In this document: in pieces, positions 16,482 through 24,903 of the stretch
Layout: each line of letters opens with the position of its first letter
Numbering within the stretch: the first letter of the stretch is position 1
Assembly: GCF_011799805.1 (NCBI RefSeq)
Contig: NZ_WXUB01000001.1
Location: 496,001 to 560,000, forward strand
DNA: 64,000 nucleotides
Direction: 5' to 3'
Origin: Maribellus sediminis
GTDB lineage: Bacteria; Bacteroidota; Bacteroidia; Bacteroidales; Prolixibacteraceae
Notes under the pieces: generated by a model
What the model was told of the DNA's origin: nothing
The model's input: the letters and a program-made list of their open reading frames with translations, nothing else
The model's database searches: none
Translations under genes and position numbers: made by a program

Positions 16482-17642
16482 CTAAATTTTGTCTTCTGTT
16501 AACAACTCTGTTACCCTTCTTGTTTCAATGTTGGTTTGAATTAAATCGTCAAGTCCCGGATTTTTTACAAAAGCAACAGTATTCATAGCCTTTTCAATGA
16601 TCTCCGGTATTTGCAAAAACTTAATTCGCTGAGCTAAAAAAGCTTCAACAACTACTTCGTTGGCCGCATTCAGGATGCAGGGCATATTTCCACCCATTTC
16701 CATGGCTTCAAAAGCAAGTGCAAGGTTACGAAAAATTTTTGTATTGGGCGTCTCAAATTCCAGGGTCGGGTAATCCAGGAAGTTAAAGCGCGGAAACTTA
16801 TTGGCAATCCGTTTAGGAAATCCCATGGCATACTGAATCGGGAGTTTCATATCGGGCAATCCCATTTGTGCTTTCATCGATCCGTCTTCAAACTGAACAA
16901 TGGAATGGATGATGGACTGCGGATGAACGATAACATCGATTTTTTCGGCCGGCAAGCCAAACAACCAGTGCGCTTCTATTACCTCAAAACCTTTGTTCAT
17001 CAGCGTGGCGGAATCGATGGTAATTTTGGCACCCATATCCCAGTTGGGGTGGGCCAGTGCGTGTTCAACGCTCACATCCTTTAGCTCGTCGAAAGTTTTT
17101 CCACGGAACGGACCACCCGAACATGTGAGGTAAATTTTCTCGATCGGATTCATGAATTCACCCACCAGGCATTGGAAAATTGCCGAATGTTCTGAATCAA
17201 CGGGCAGCAAATCGACCTGTTTTTCGCGGGCCTTTTTTGTGATGATCTCACCGGCAACAACCAGTGTTTCCTTGTTGGCCAGGGCAATGTTTTTACCCGC
17301 ATTCACCGCGTTGTAGGTTGGGATTAATCCCGAGTAGCCCACCATGGCAGTCAACACCAGGTCGATGGTATCCATATCCACTACCTGTGCAATGGCCTCA
17401 TCGCCGGCGTACACTTTTATATCCTCGTCGGCCAAGGCGCCTGCTAAATAAGGGTACTTATCTTTATTGGCAATTACCACCACGTTTGGTTGGTATTTAA
17501 TTGCCTGTTGAATAAGCAAATCAACATTATTATTTGCCGTCAGTACTTCAACTTCAAAATCATCCGGATTTTGGTCGATCACTTCTAGCGACTGTGTTCC
17601 GATTGAACCGGTGGATCCCAGGATTGCAATCCTTTTCTTCAT
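16482..17642 (-). CDS. dxr: 1-deoxy-D-xylulose 5-phosphate reductoisomerase
   Basis: Second step of the MEP isoprenoid pathway: NADPH-dependent conversion of DXP to MEP. 386 residues. The N-terminal NADPH motif is GSTGSIG (9-15). Other family segments are ANKETLVVAG, LPVDSEHSAIFQCL, LTCSGGPFRG, HPNWDMGAKITIDSATLMNK and EAHWLFG, which hold the metal and substrate residues. Full length and intact. It is in a row with the M23 peptidase gene upstream and rseP downstream. Confidence 0.97.
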   Translation of the reverse strand: MKKRIAILGSTGSIGTQSLEVIDQNPDDFEVEVLTANNNVDLLIQQAIKYQPNVVVIANKDKYPYLAGALADEDIKVYAGDEAIAQVVDMDTIDLVLTAMVGYSGLIPTYNAVNAGKNIALANKETLVVAGEIITKKAREKQVDLLPVDSEHSAIFQCLVGEFMNPIEKIYLTCSGGPFRGKTFDELKDVSVEHALAHPNWDMGAKITIDSATLMNKGFEVIEAHWLFGLPAEKIDVIVHPQSIIHSIVQFEDGSMKAQMGLPDMKLPIQYAMGFPKRIANKFPRFNFLDYPTLEFETPNTKIFRNLALAFEAMEMGGNMPCILNAANEVVVEAFLAQRIKFLQIPEIIEKAMNTVAFVKNPGLDDLIQTNIETRRVTELLTEDKI

Positions 17643-17675
17643 CTTTTAAATTTTGTTCTGAATGTTTTGAGAATG

Positions 17676-18527
17676 CTAAAAATCGATAAACTTTTCCGGA
17701 TCAAGCGCTGTCCCGTCGTGCCAGAGTTCGAAATGCAAATGTGCGCCACTCGACAATTCGCCGGTGTTTCCAATGATGGCAATAGCCTCGCCGGCCTTTA
17801 CTTTTTCACCGGTTTTTTTAAGAAGTTCGGCATTGTGTTTATAAACCGAAACCAGGTCAGATTCGTGCTGAATATAAATGACGTACCCGGTGTTTAGCGT
17901 CCATCCCGAGAAAATTACCGTGCCATCGAGTACTGCTGATATTCTGGCATTTGCTTCACTTACGAGGTCAATTCCATAATGGTCGGGTTCTGCTTTAAAA
18001 TGTTCGGTAACAACGCCCCTCACCGGAATAAAAAAATGCATCTGGTTCAAACTCGTTGCATTGCTGTTATCGTTTTTTAGCGATAAACTAAGCTGTTCGG
18101 CCAGCAATTCATCCTGGAAAACGGAATCGTGGTTGTATTCCTGAAATTCGATATTAGTAGTAGGAGCCTCGGCCTGCATGGTTTGTTCATCTTCAGGCAC
18201 TTCTCCGGCCATTATCGACTGAATGCCCTTGAAAAACTGATCGCGCTTTTGGAGTTCCATTTCCAGCGAATCGACTATGAGTGCATTTCGAACCAGCATT
18301 TGGCGGTATTCGGCTTTCGGATAACCCGGAATGTATTCGCGTAATCCGGTTGTTGCAATCAAAAGAATAACAAGAACAACTATAATTGCAGACAACAGAC
18401 TGGTAACGGTGAACACTTTCAATCGCGAGAGTTTCATGCTCCATACCGATTGAAAGGTAGTGTCGTTATAAATGATCAGCCTGTACTGGTTTTTTAATTT
18501 CGAATAAAACTTTTTCTTTTCTTCCAC
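17676..18527 (-). CDS. M23 family metallopeptidase (LytM-type), membrane-anchored
   Basis: A periplasmic murein endopeptidase or LytM-like factor. 283 residues: a short basic cytoplasmic N-terminus, one transmembrane helix (about 38-62), a partly coiled spacer, and an M23 domain in the last 120 residues. The zinc-site motifs HYGIDLV and HLHFELW (H263, H265) are both intact, so it should be catalytic rather than an EnvC-type activator. It lies 33 nt upstream of dxr on the same strand. Confidence 0.92.
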   Translation of the reverse strand: MEEKKKFYSKLKNQYRLIIYNDTTFQSVWSMKLSRLKVFTVTSLLSAIIVVLVILLIATTGLREYIPGYPKAEYRQMLVRNALIVDSLEMELQKRDQFFKGIQSIMAGEVPEDEQTMQAEAPTTNIEFQEYNHDSVFQDELLAEQLSLSLKNDNSNATSLNQMHFFIPVRGVVTEHFKAEPDHYGIDLVSEANARISAVLDGTVIFSGWTLNTGYVIYIQHESDLVSVYKHNAELLKKTGEKVKAGEAIAIIGNTGELSSGAHLHFELWHDGTALDPEKFIDF

Positions 18528-18747
18528 CCTGAAATATTTATGCCTGCAAATTTAGAAAGAAATGGAAAAATGCACTGATTATTAGCTTTTTTTAATATTT
18601 GAAGCTGCCTCTTTCCGCGAGGCAAATCTGTTTCGTGCTTATTTGGCTTGGAAAACAAACAATTATCATTTCTGATATTTATTTTTATGCAGTTATTGTG
18701 CCCTGAAAACAATACAATAAAAACACGCATAAAACAGAGTATTTAAA

Positions 18748-19455
18748 ATGAAACTACTGCTCATTAGTAACTCAACAATGCCGGGTGAGCCCTATCTGGA
18801 TTACCCAAAACATGAAATCAAAAAATTTCTGGGTGAAGAATCACTGACTGCAGTTTTTATCCCTTATGCCGCAGTGACATTTTCGTTTGATGAATACACG
18901 CAGAAAGTAGAAGAGCGATTTGCCGAATTAGGTCATCATGTGGTGGGCATTCATACTTTTGCCGATCCAATAAAAGCTATTGAACAGGCTGAAGCAATTG
19001 TAGTGGGTGGTGGAAATACCTGGCAACTGGTGCGTATGCTGCACGAAAGAAAACTGGTGTATGCGATTCGGGAGAAAGCACATTACGGGACGCCTTATAT
19101 TGGATGGAGCGCCGGTTCGAATGTAGCTTGTCCGACACTGCGAACTACTAACGACATGCCAATCATCGATCCGCTGGGCTTCGACTGTGCAGGCCTGATT
19201 CCGTTCCAGATTAACCCGCACTACCTCGATGCCAATCCTGAAGGACACGGTGGTGAAACACGAGAGCAGCGAATAGCAGAGTTTCTCGAAATAAATCCGA
19301 ACACGTATGTTGCAGGTTTACGCGAAGGAACCATGTTTAAAGTTGAAGATGGCTCAATTGAACTGATTGGAGAACGCACATGCCGGATCTTCAAAAAAGG
19401 ACAGGAACCTGTAGAACTTGCGGCAGGCGACGATTTTAATTTCTTATTGAAATAA
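18748..19455 (+). CDS. pepE: Dipeptidase PepE (alpha-aspartyl dipeptidase, S51)
   Basis: A cytoplasmic serine dipeptidase cleaving N-terminal Asp-X dipeptides. 235 residues, close to E. coli PepE. Diagnostic segments: MKLLLISNSTMPG at the start, VVGGGNTWQL, and the nucleophile elbow GWSAGSNVA with S121; PFQINPHYLD follows, then the GLREGTMFKVEDG strand. Transcribed alone, divergent from the M23 gene. Confidence 0.94.
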   Translation: MKLLLISNSTMPGEPYLDYPKHEIKKFLGEESLTAVFIPYAAVTFSFDEYTQKVEERFAELGHHVVGIHTFADPIKAIEQAEAIVVGGGNTWQLVRMLHERKLVYAIREKAHYGTPYIGWSAGSNVACPTLRTTNDMPIIDPLGFDCAGLIPFQINPHYLDANPEGHGGETREQRIAEFLEINPNTYVAGLREGTMFKVEDGSIELIGERTCRIFKKGQEPVELAAGDDFNFLLK

Positions 19456-19492
19456 CTACTTCTTATACCAATTTCATAAATCCCGATTCCAC

Positions 19493-19975
19493 CTATTTGT
19501 AGCTTTTAGGATCAAGGGCTGTTGGCGACCAGTTTTTGTAAAAACGTAAAACTCTGTCACGGTCGTATCCTTTGTCTTTTTCGAGAAAAGCAGAATTCTG
19601 GGTGTGGATCCGATTGCCCTTTCCATCCAGGATAACAAATACCGGGAATCCGAAACGTTGCGGGTATACTAAATCAGAAAGTACTTCTTCGTTTTTGTTT
19701 TTAGGATCGTAATTCACTTTAACTACTACGAAGTTGTTTTGTACAAACTCACTGATTTCGGCATCGTTTTCAACAAACTGGTGAAATTTGATACACCACG
19801 AACACCAGTTTCCGCCAATTTGCAGAAAAACATGTTTGCCCGATTCAGCTGCTTCTTTTACTGCGGCTTTTATGTCTGCTTTTGCATTTGCTTCGGGATT
19901 GTAAATTTTGATGTCCTGAGCTTGCAACAAGCCGGCACAGGTCAGTAAGATTAAAGTGAATAAAATATTTTTCAT
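19493..19975 (-). CDS. Secreted thioredoxin-family protein
   Basis: A 160-residue protein with a signal peptide (MKNILFTLILLTCAGLLQAQ) and one thioredoxin-like domain with a WCSWC redox motif (C58, C61). The sequence between (HVFLQIGGNWCSWCIKF) is of the Thioredoxin_7/DsbD-gamma-like kind. Probably a periplasmic disulfide reductase or isomerase. It is 67 nt upstream of the GH32 gene on the same strand, but a functional link is not obvious. Confidence 0.87.
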   Translation of the reverse strand: MKNILFTLILLTCAGLLQAQDIKIYNPEANAKADIKAAVKEAAESGKHVFLQIGGNWCSWCIKFHQFVENDAEISEFVQNNFVVVKVNYDPKNKNEEVLSDLVYPQRFGFPVFVILDGKGNRIHTQNSAFLEKDKGYDRDRVLRFYKNWSPTALDPKSYK

Positions 19976-20041
19976 AAAAAATTTATAATAGATGTTTCTT
20001 CTGGTTAGTTAAAACTTACTTTAAGATTAGTTCTTTTGGGC

Positions 20042-21487
20042 CTAATCCCAGATAGATTTCAGCTTGTAAACATCAAGTTTAAGAATTTCCAGTTCACCTC
20101 CGTTGGTGAACAGTTCCATTTCTTCGGCTTTCGCGTCTGGCGTGAAGCAGTTTGAAACAACAGCCTGTCCGTCGTTGGCATATATTTCGATCGAAGTGCG
20201 GTCGATAAGAATCTCAAGCTTTATTTTATTGTCGATGGGCAGCAGCGGAACGGTAGATCCCAACACGGTAAGGACACCACGTTTCACATTGTAAAGAATT
20301 TCAGTTCCCGGATTCTTTATGCTGTGGCGTACCATAAAACCAAAGTTGTCGCAAGTTTTAAGGTCGAATTCTCCGCTAAGGAATATGCAATCGCCCGACA
20401 CATTCTTCACTTTATTCTGCTTGATTCCCGGGATGATGTTTTTATTCTCCCACGACTGGTGTTTGTCGTACAATAATTCAATTTCTGAAATCGGACGACG
20501 AATCAACTTGTATCCGGATGGAAGTTTTGTTACCGTTAATTCCGATGGGAAGGTCATTTGTCCGTTGAAAGACATTTCGGGGTAGTTTCCGCCACGCATC
20601 CATGCAATCTGAATAATACGTCCGTCTTCTTTTGGAATATTGCTCCAGGTTTGTGTGGCATAATAATTTTTGCCCCAGTCGCTTTTTATTTTTCCTGAAG
20701 TTGGTTTGAAACTTTCGCCGTCGAAATCTCCAAGCAGGTAACTGCCATCGCCGTCAAACATCGCCCACACTTTTTCGTTGGGGCGGTTGCTAACCGTAAA
20801 TTCAACCAGGTCGGGGCATTCATAAAAACCCGGCATGTGGCTTTTCCATTCCCAATCAACCAGGTTGCCGGAAGTGTATATTGAAACTCCTTTTGAATTA
20901 TCGTTTGCGTTAAGTTTTCGGTACAGCACCATAACCCATTTTTGTGTAGGCTCGTGCCAAAACACTTTCGGGTCTCTGGCATCGTCAGTAGCATCATACG
21001 GAATAATCGGATTTGCTTCATACTTTTCCCAGGTTCTGCCTTTGTCGTTACTATAGGCAATTCGCTGTCCACAATGCTGGCTGGTATAAAAGGCTACCAA
21101 AGTTTTGTTGTCGCCGCTTTGTTTGCCTAAAAGGTTATGCTCGTCAACAATCGCCGAACCTGAAAAGGCTGTACATCGTTCCTTATCAGTCGAATTTTCA
21201 TCCGGGAAAATAGCTATTGGCATATGTTCCCAATGTACCAGGTCTTTACTTACTGCATGGCCCCAGTGCATGTAGCCCCACTCTTTTCCATTCGGATTGT
21301 GCTGATAGAAAAGATGGTATTCGCCATCGTAATAAACCAGTCCGTTCGGGTCGTTCATCCAGTTCACCAAGGGCGTAAAATGATACTGTGGACGGTAAAT
21401 TTCATCCTCTTTATTGGCCTCCGACTTATCAACACCGTTGGTAAGACTCATTAGCACAGCGAGTAAAACTGTTGATAAAATATTCAT
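20042..21487 (-). CDS. GH32 fructan hydrolase (levanase/inulinase-type)
   Basis: Exported glycoside hydrolase splitting beta-fructans or sucrose. 481 residues with a short signal peptide. The three GH32 acid motifs are present: WMNDPNG (nucleophile D46), RDP (171-173) and ECPDLV (acid/base E223). The five-bladed propeller domain is followed by the usual C-terminal beta-sandwich (from about 340). The N-terminal form (YHFTPLVNWMNDPNG) is that of exo-fructosidases. No SusC/D pair, transporter or fructokinase lies nearby, so it is an isolated GH32 gene. Confidence 0.93.
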   Translation of the reverse strand: MNILSTVLLAVLMSLTNGVDKSEANKEDEIYRPQYHFTPLVNWMNDPNGLVYYDGEYHLFYQHNPNGKEWGYMHWGHAVSKDLVHWEHMPIAIFPDENSTDKERCTAFSGSAIVDEHNLLGKQSGDNKTLVAFYTSQHCGQRIAYSNDKGRTWEKYEANPIIPYDATDDARDPKVFWHEPTQKWVMVLYRKLNANDNSKGVSIYTSGNLVDWEWKSHMPGFYECPDLVEFTVSNRPNEKVWAMFDGDGSYLLGDFDGESFKPTSGKIKSDWGKNYYATQTWSNIPKEDGRIIQIAWMRGGNYPEMSFNGQMTFPSELTVTKLPSGYKLIRRPISEIELLYDKHQSWENKNIIPGIKQNKVKNVSGDCIFLSGEFDLKTCDNFGFMVRHSIKNPGTEILYNVKRGVLTVLGSTVPLLPIDNKIKLEILIDRTSIEIYANDGQAVVSNCFTPDAKAEEMELFTNGGELEILKLDVYKLKSIWD

Positions 21488-22081
21488 AAACGAACAGTTG
21501 AAATGTTTTTTGGATGGCTAAACATAAGAAAAAAATTTGCACAATTTAAAATTATTCCTACATTTACTCCCACAAACCCATAAATGTAAAACCGTTCTTT
21601 GATTGACGCTATCGAATTTCAAGTAATTTAAATTCACTTTGAGCTGTACTGATGTTGATCGGTATGCTTAGAATTTTTGTTCAAAACGATCAGGATTAAA
21701 CCCAATAAACTGATTCGTCCCGGAAAAAATTTCATCGACGCGAAATTTTTTCTGATTGATCTTTGGGGCTTTTATGCCCTGATTTTCAGCAATAAAAATT
21801 CTGGAGTTAATCAAAGAATAGGAAACTTTGTGATGTGAAAATTGAGTTGGATAAAAGATAACACAAACCATAGATTACAGAGTTGCTTTCCGAAAGGAAT
21901 TAAGTTCTTTTTTTTATTGAAGTATTGGAGATTAGCTTGATGAGTGTTACAAACCCACTGTTTTAAAATTACAAACCCGTTAAAACAGGTACACCGTTAA
22001 GACGATTTCCGAACCATGTTGGAAAACCTTTGCGCTATTGGTACCCGGCATGGCAAATTACAAACCCTAATTTAAATTGTA
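21488..22081. other. 594-bp AT-rich intergenic region, no gene seen
   Basis: Lies between divergent genes (GH32 and the first T9SS protease). It holds a perfect 11-bp inverted repeat GAAAAAATTTC / GAAATTTTTTC (21723-21733 and 21742-21752). A 67-codon minus-strand frame (21668-21871) has unconvincing composition and is not called. Promoters for both flanking genes must lie here, but no clear TAnnTTTG was found. Confidence 0.5.
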
Positions 22082-24523
22082 ATGAGACGCTTTTTAATCA
22101 TTGCCCTGGTGCTTGTTGACGCTTTGAGTACCATGGGCCAAAAGCATGAATTGGAAAGGATTTCCGCAGGAACCGCTCCGATTAACATCGCTTCTGAAGA
22201 GAGTAGAAAATCATTTATTGAACCCCTGGAGCTTAATCTGAAATCGGGCACAGTCCTGAAATCTGATTTCCAGGTTGAATTTGTAGATTTCCCCGAAAGT
22301 GCCAAATCAGCATTTTTGTACGCCATTTCCATCTACGAAAACCTGCTTGCATCGGACGTGCCGATCGTTGTGCAGGCTAAGTGGCAAAAACTGGGAACAA
22401 ACGTACTGGCTCACAGTTCTCCAACAGCTTTCTATAAGAATTTTGACGGAGCCCGTGTTGCTAACGTTTATTATCCGGTTGCCCTGGTAGAAAAACTTTC
22501 AGGAAAAGAAATTAACGGATCCGAGCCGGACATCGTATGTACCTTTAATTCAAACATGGACTGGTACCTCGGAACAAACGGAAACGGACCCGACAAACAG
22601 TACGATTTTGTTACTGTTGCACTGCACGAACTGGTTCATGGTCTTGGTTTCTCAGGATTTTTCGACAGCGAAAATGGAGTTGGGAATCTTAAAAACGATC
22701 AACACCTGCCAAGTATTTACGACTGGTACGTTTACCAGAACAATCTTCAGGTTTGCGACCACGATCATTTCGACATGCCATCAGCAGCACTTGGCAATGC
22801 ACTGCAGTCAGGTTCATTAAACCTAAAAAGCAACGATGGCAGCGATATCGAAAAAGTATATGCTCCAAAATCATGGAACGACGGATCAAGCATCTACCAC
22901 TACAACGAAAGTGGTTTCGATAAAGGCGATGCCAACGCGTTGATGAGTCCATATATTTTTAAAGGTGAAGCCATCCATTATCCAGGCGAGAAAACATTGA
23001 AAGTATTGGCCGACCTTGGCTGGAAATCAATGACTGTTGATGGGCTTATCATTAAGGACTTTGAAGAAGCGGTTGCTACACTTCCTGTTTCGGTTGAAGT
23101 AAGCAGCGAATTAAAAGTAGACAGCTCATCTGTTAAATTCACGTACTCAACCAACAGATTTACAACTTCAGAATCAATCAATTTAAAATATAACAAGGTT
23201 ACCAGGAAGTTCGAAGGCGAAGTTCCGCTTTCGTCGGCAAAAGGTAACATTCAGTATTATTATTCGGCCAGCACCAGCTCGCATGTTCAGTTTACCTGTC
23301 CGGATAATGCTCCAAACAAAATGTATTCTTTCAGGATTGGTGCGGATTATTACCCACCGACTCTCAAACATAATCCACATAAATTGCTGACCACAGCTAA
23401 TCCGGTGCTCGACATGAAAGCCATTGCAACCGACAATGTGGGAATCGAATCGGTTAGTATTATTTACCGCATCAACGGCGTTGATCAGGATCCAGTGAAT
23501 CTGAAACTTCAGGGTTCGGATACTTATGCCGGTCAACTGGAACTTCCTGGTAATTTAACCGAAGCCGATATTATTGAATACCGTGTTCTGGCAAAAGACG
23601 ACACCCAGCGTGGTAACAAAAGATATTTGCCGACCTCGGGATATTACACTGTTGATGTATTCGAAAATGCGAAGCCGGTTAGAGGTTACGTCAATAATTT
23701 TGATGAATACACCGAAGATTTTGAAATTTCGGATTTCGAGATAACCCGTCCATTAGGTTTTTCTTCGGGTAATCTTCATACCATGAATCCATATCCTGAA
23801 TCGTCTGTTGATAATGAAAAATACAACCTGATCGCGCAGTTGAAATACCCGGTTATTATTGAAGAAAACGGCGAAATGAGTTTTGATGAGGTTGTGCTTG
23901 TTGAACCGGGTGAAGCAGGTACCAGATACACTGAAGATCTTTTCTGGGATTTTGTAATTGTTGAAGGTAGTAAAGACAATGGTAAAAGCTGGTTGCCGGT
24001 AACCGAAGGTTACGATTCTGGTGCCGATGCCTTGTGGAACTCTCATTTTACCAATACACTGAAAAGTTCGGTTTCTGAAGCCAGTGGTGCTGAAAGCATG
24101 TTCCTGCGCCAGAGCATCAACCTTACAGCTGATACTCCTTTTGAAGAAGGCGACACCGTATTGTTCCGTTTCCGTTTAGCTTCTGATCAGCAGGTAACAG
24201 GCTGGGGATGGGCTATCGATAACCTGGAAATACAGAAAAGTATTGCAACTGATGCTGAAGAAATCTTAGCCGAAAACAATGTATCCGTTTATCCAAATCC
24301 ATTCCAAAACAGTATCTATGTTGACGGAATCGATGCAGACGGATCGGACCTTGAAGTAAGAGTAACCGACCTGTACGGAAAAACTGTTTTCCGCGAAACA
24401 CGTTACGCTTCGTATGAGCAACGCATTAAAATCGACTTGCCAAATGTTGCCCCTGGTATCTATCTGGCAAGTATCTCAGATAATCAATCCCTCATTATTA
24501 ATCAAAAAATCATAAAAAATTAG
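22082..24523 (+). CDS. T9SS-secreted zincin metalloprotease, paralogue 1
   Basis: Large secreted protein of 813 residues. It has an N-terminal signal peptide (RRFLIIALVLVDALSTMGQ), a zincin domain with HELVHGLGF (H182, E183, H186), then ANALMSPYIFKGEAIHYPG, whose histidine may be the third zinc ligand. A middle region of two Ig-like domains (about 330-530) precedes a jelly-roll segment (about 540-720) with SFDEVVLVEPGEAG. The last 80 residues form a T9SS type A sorting domain (VYPNPFQNSIYV ... GIYLASI ... KKN-like end). It would be exported by Sec and then the type IX system to the cell surface or medium. It is closely paralogous in architecture to the protein at 24904. Substrate unknown. Confidence 0.85.
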   Translation: MRRFLIIALVLVDALSTMGQKHELERISAGTAPINIASEESRKSFIEPLELNLKSGTVLKSDFQVEFVDFPESAKSAFLYAISIYENLLASDVPIVVQAKWQKLGTNVLAHSSPTAFYKNFDGARVANVYYPVALVEKLSGKEINGSEPDIVCTFNSNMDWYLGTNGNGPDKQYDFVTVALHELVHGLGFSGFFDSENGVGNLKNDQHLPSIYDWYVYQNNLQVCDHDHFDMPSAALGNALQSGSLNLKSNDGSDIEKVYAPKSWNDGSSIYHYNESGFDKGDANALMSPYIFKGEAIHYPGEKTLKVLADLGWKSMTVDGLIIKDFEEAVATLPVSVEVSSELKVDSSSVKFTYSTNRFTTSESINLKYNKVTRKFEGEVPLSSAKGNIQYYYSASTSSHVQFTCPDNAPNKMYSFRIGADYYPPTLKHNPHKLLTTANPVLDMKAIATDNVGIESVSIIYRINGVDQDPVNLKLQGSDTYAGQLELPGNLTEADIIEYRVLAKDDTQRGNKRYLPTSGYYTVDVFENAKPVRGYVNNFDEYTEDFEISDFEITRPLGFSSGNLHTMNPYPESSVDNEKYNLIAQLKYPVIIEENGEMSFDEVVLVEPGEAGTRYTEDLFWDFVIVEGSKDNGKSWLPVTEGYDSGADALWNSHFTNTLKSSVSEASGAESMFLRQSINLTADTPFEEGDTVLFRFRLASDQQVTGWGWAIDNLEIQKSIATDAEEILAENNVSVYPNPFQNSIYVDGIDADGSDLEVRVTDLYGKTVFRETRYASYEQRIKIDLPNVAPGIYLASISDNQSLIINQKIIKN

Positions 24524-24527
24524 AATC

Positions 24528-24641
24528 ATGAATAGTTTAATGATTATTGCCTTTGTTATGGCACTGTTAGGCTTCGTTACCTCGTTAGTGACATTGTACA
24601 AAATGGTAAACACGAAAAAAGCGCAAAGGTTACCAAATTAG
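24528..24641 (+). CDS. 37-residue single-span membrane peptide
   Basis: A short ORF starting 4 nt after the stop of the first protease. It encodes a 37-residue peptide: MNSLM, a hydrophobic helix IIAFVMALLGFVTSLVTLY, then a basic tail KMVNTKKAQRLPN. Tight spacing, a credible membrane helix with positive C-terminal flank and a terminator right after it support a real small gene. Function unknown; it may assist the protease or be independent. Confidence 0.5.
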   Translation: MNSLMIIAFVMALLGFVTSLVTLYKMVNTKKAQRLPN

Positions 24642-24672
24642 ATGATTGGTATTACAACCTTAAATTAGGGAG

Positions 24673-24703
24673 ATGCCGGAATTTATTCCGGCATTTTTTA
24701 TTT
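24673..24703 (+). terminator. Terminator after the first T9SS protease/small peptide
   Basis: Perfect 10-bp stem ATGCCGGAAT / ATTCCGGCAT with a 2-nt nominal loop, followed by TTTTTATTT. Confidence 0.9.
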
Positions 24704-24903
24704 AATTATCACTGGAAAAGAAGCTGAAAAATCTATTTTTATACCCGTTATCCGAACTTTTGATTCTTTTAAGGGTTAGGGTATTTGCATTTTTAGATAT
24801 AATCAAAAGAGCACGCCGTACTGTTAATATTGAGAAAAGCAATACAGATAGATATTGAAGCCGGCTGATTTTGTACAGCAATAATTGAAAGCAATTAATT
24901 ACA

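Noticed and set aside
21668-21871. 67-codon minus-strand frame in the GH32/T9SS intergenic region
   Set aside because: No recognisable domain, covers an AT-rich inverted repeat, no ribosome binding site.
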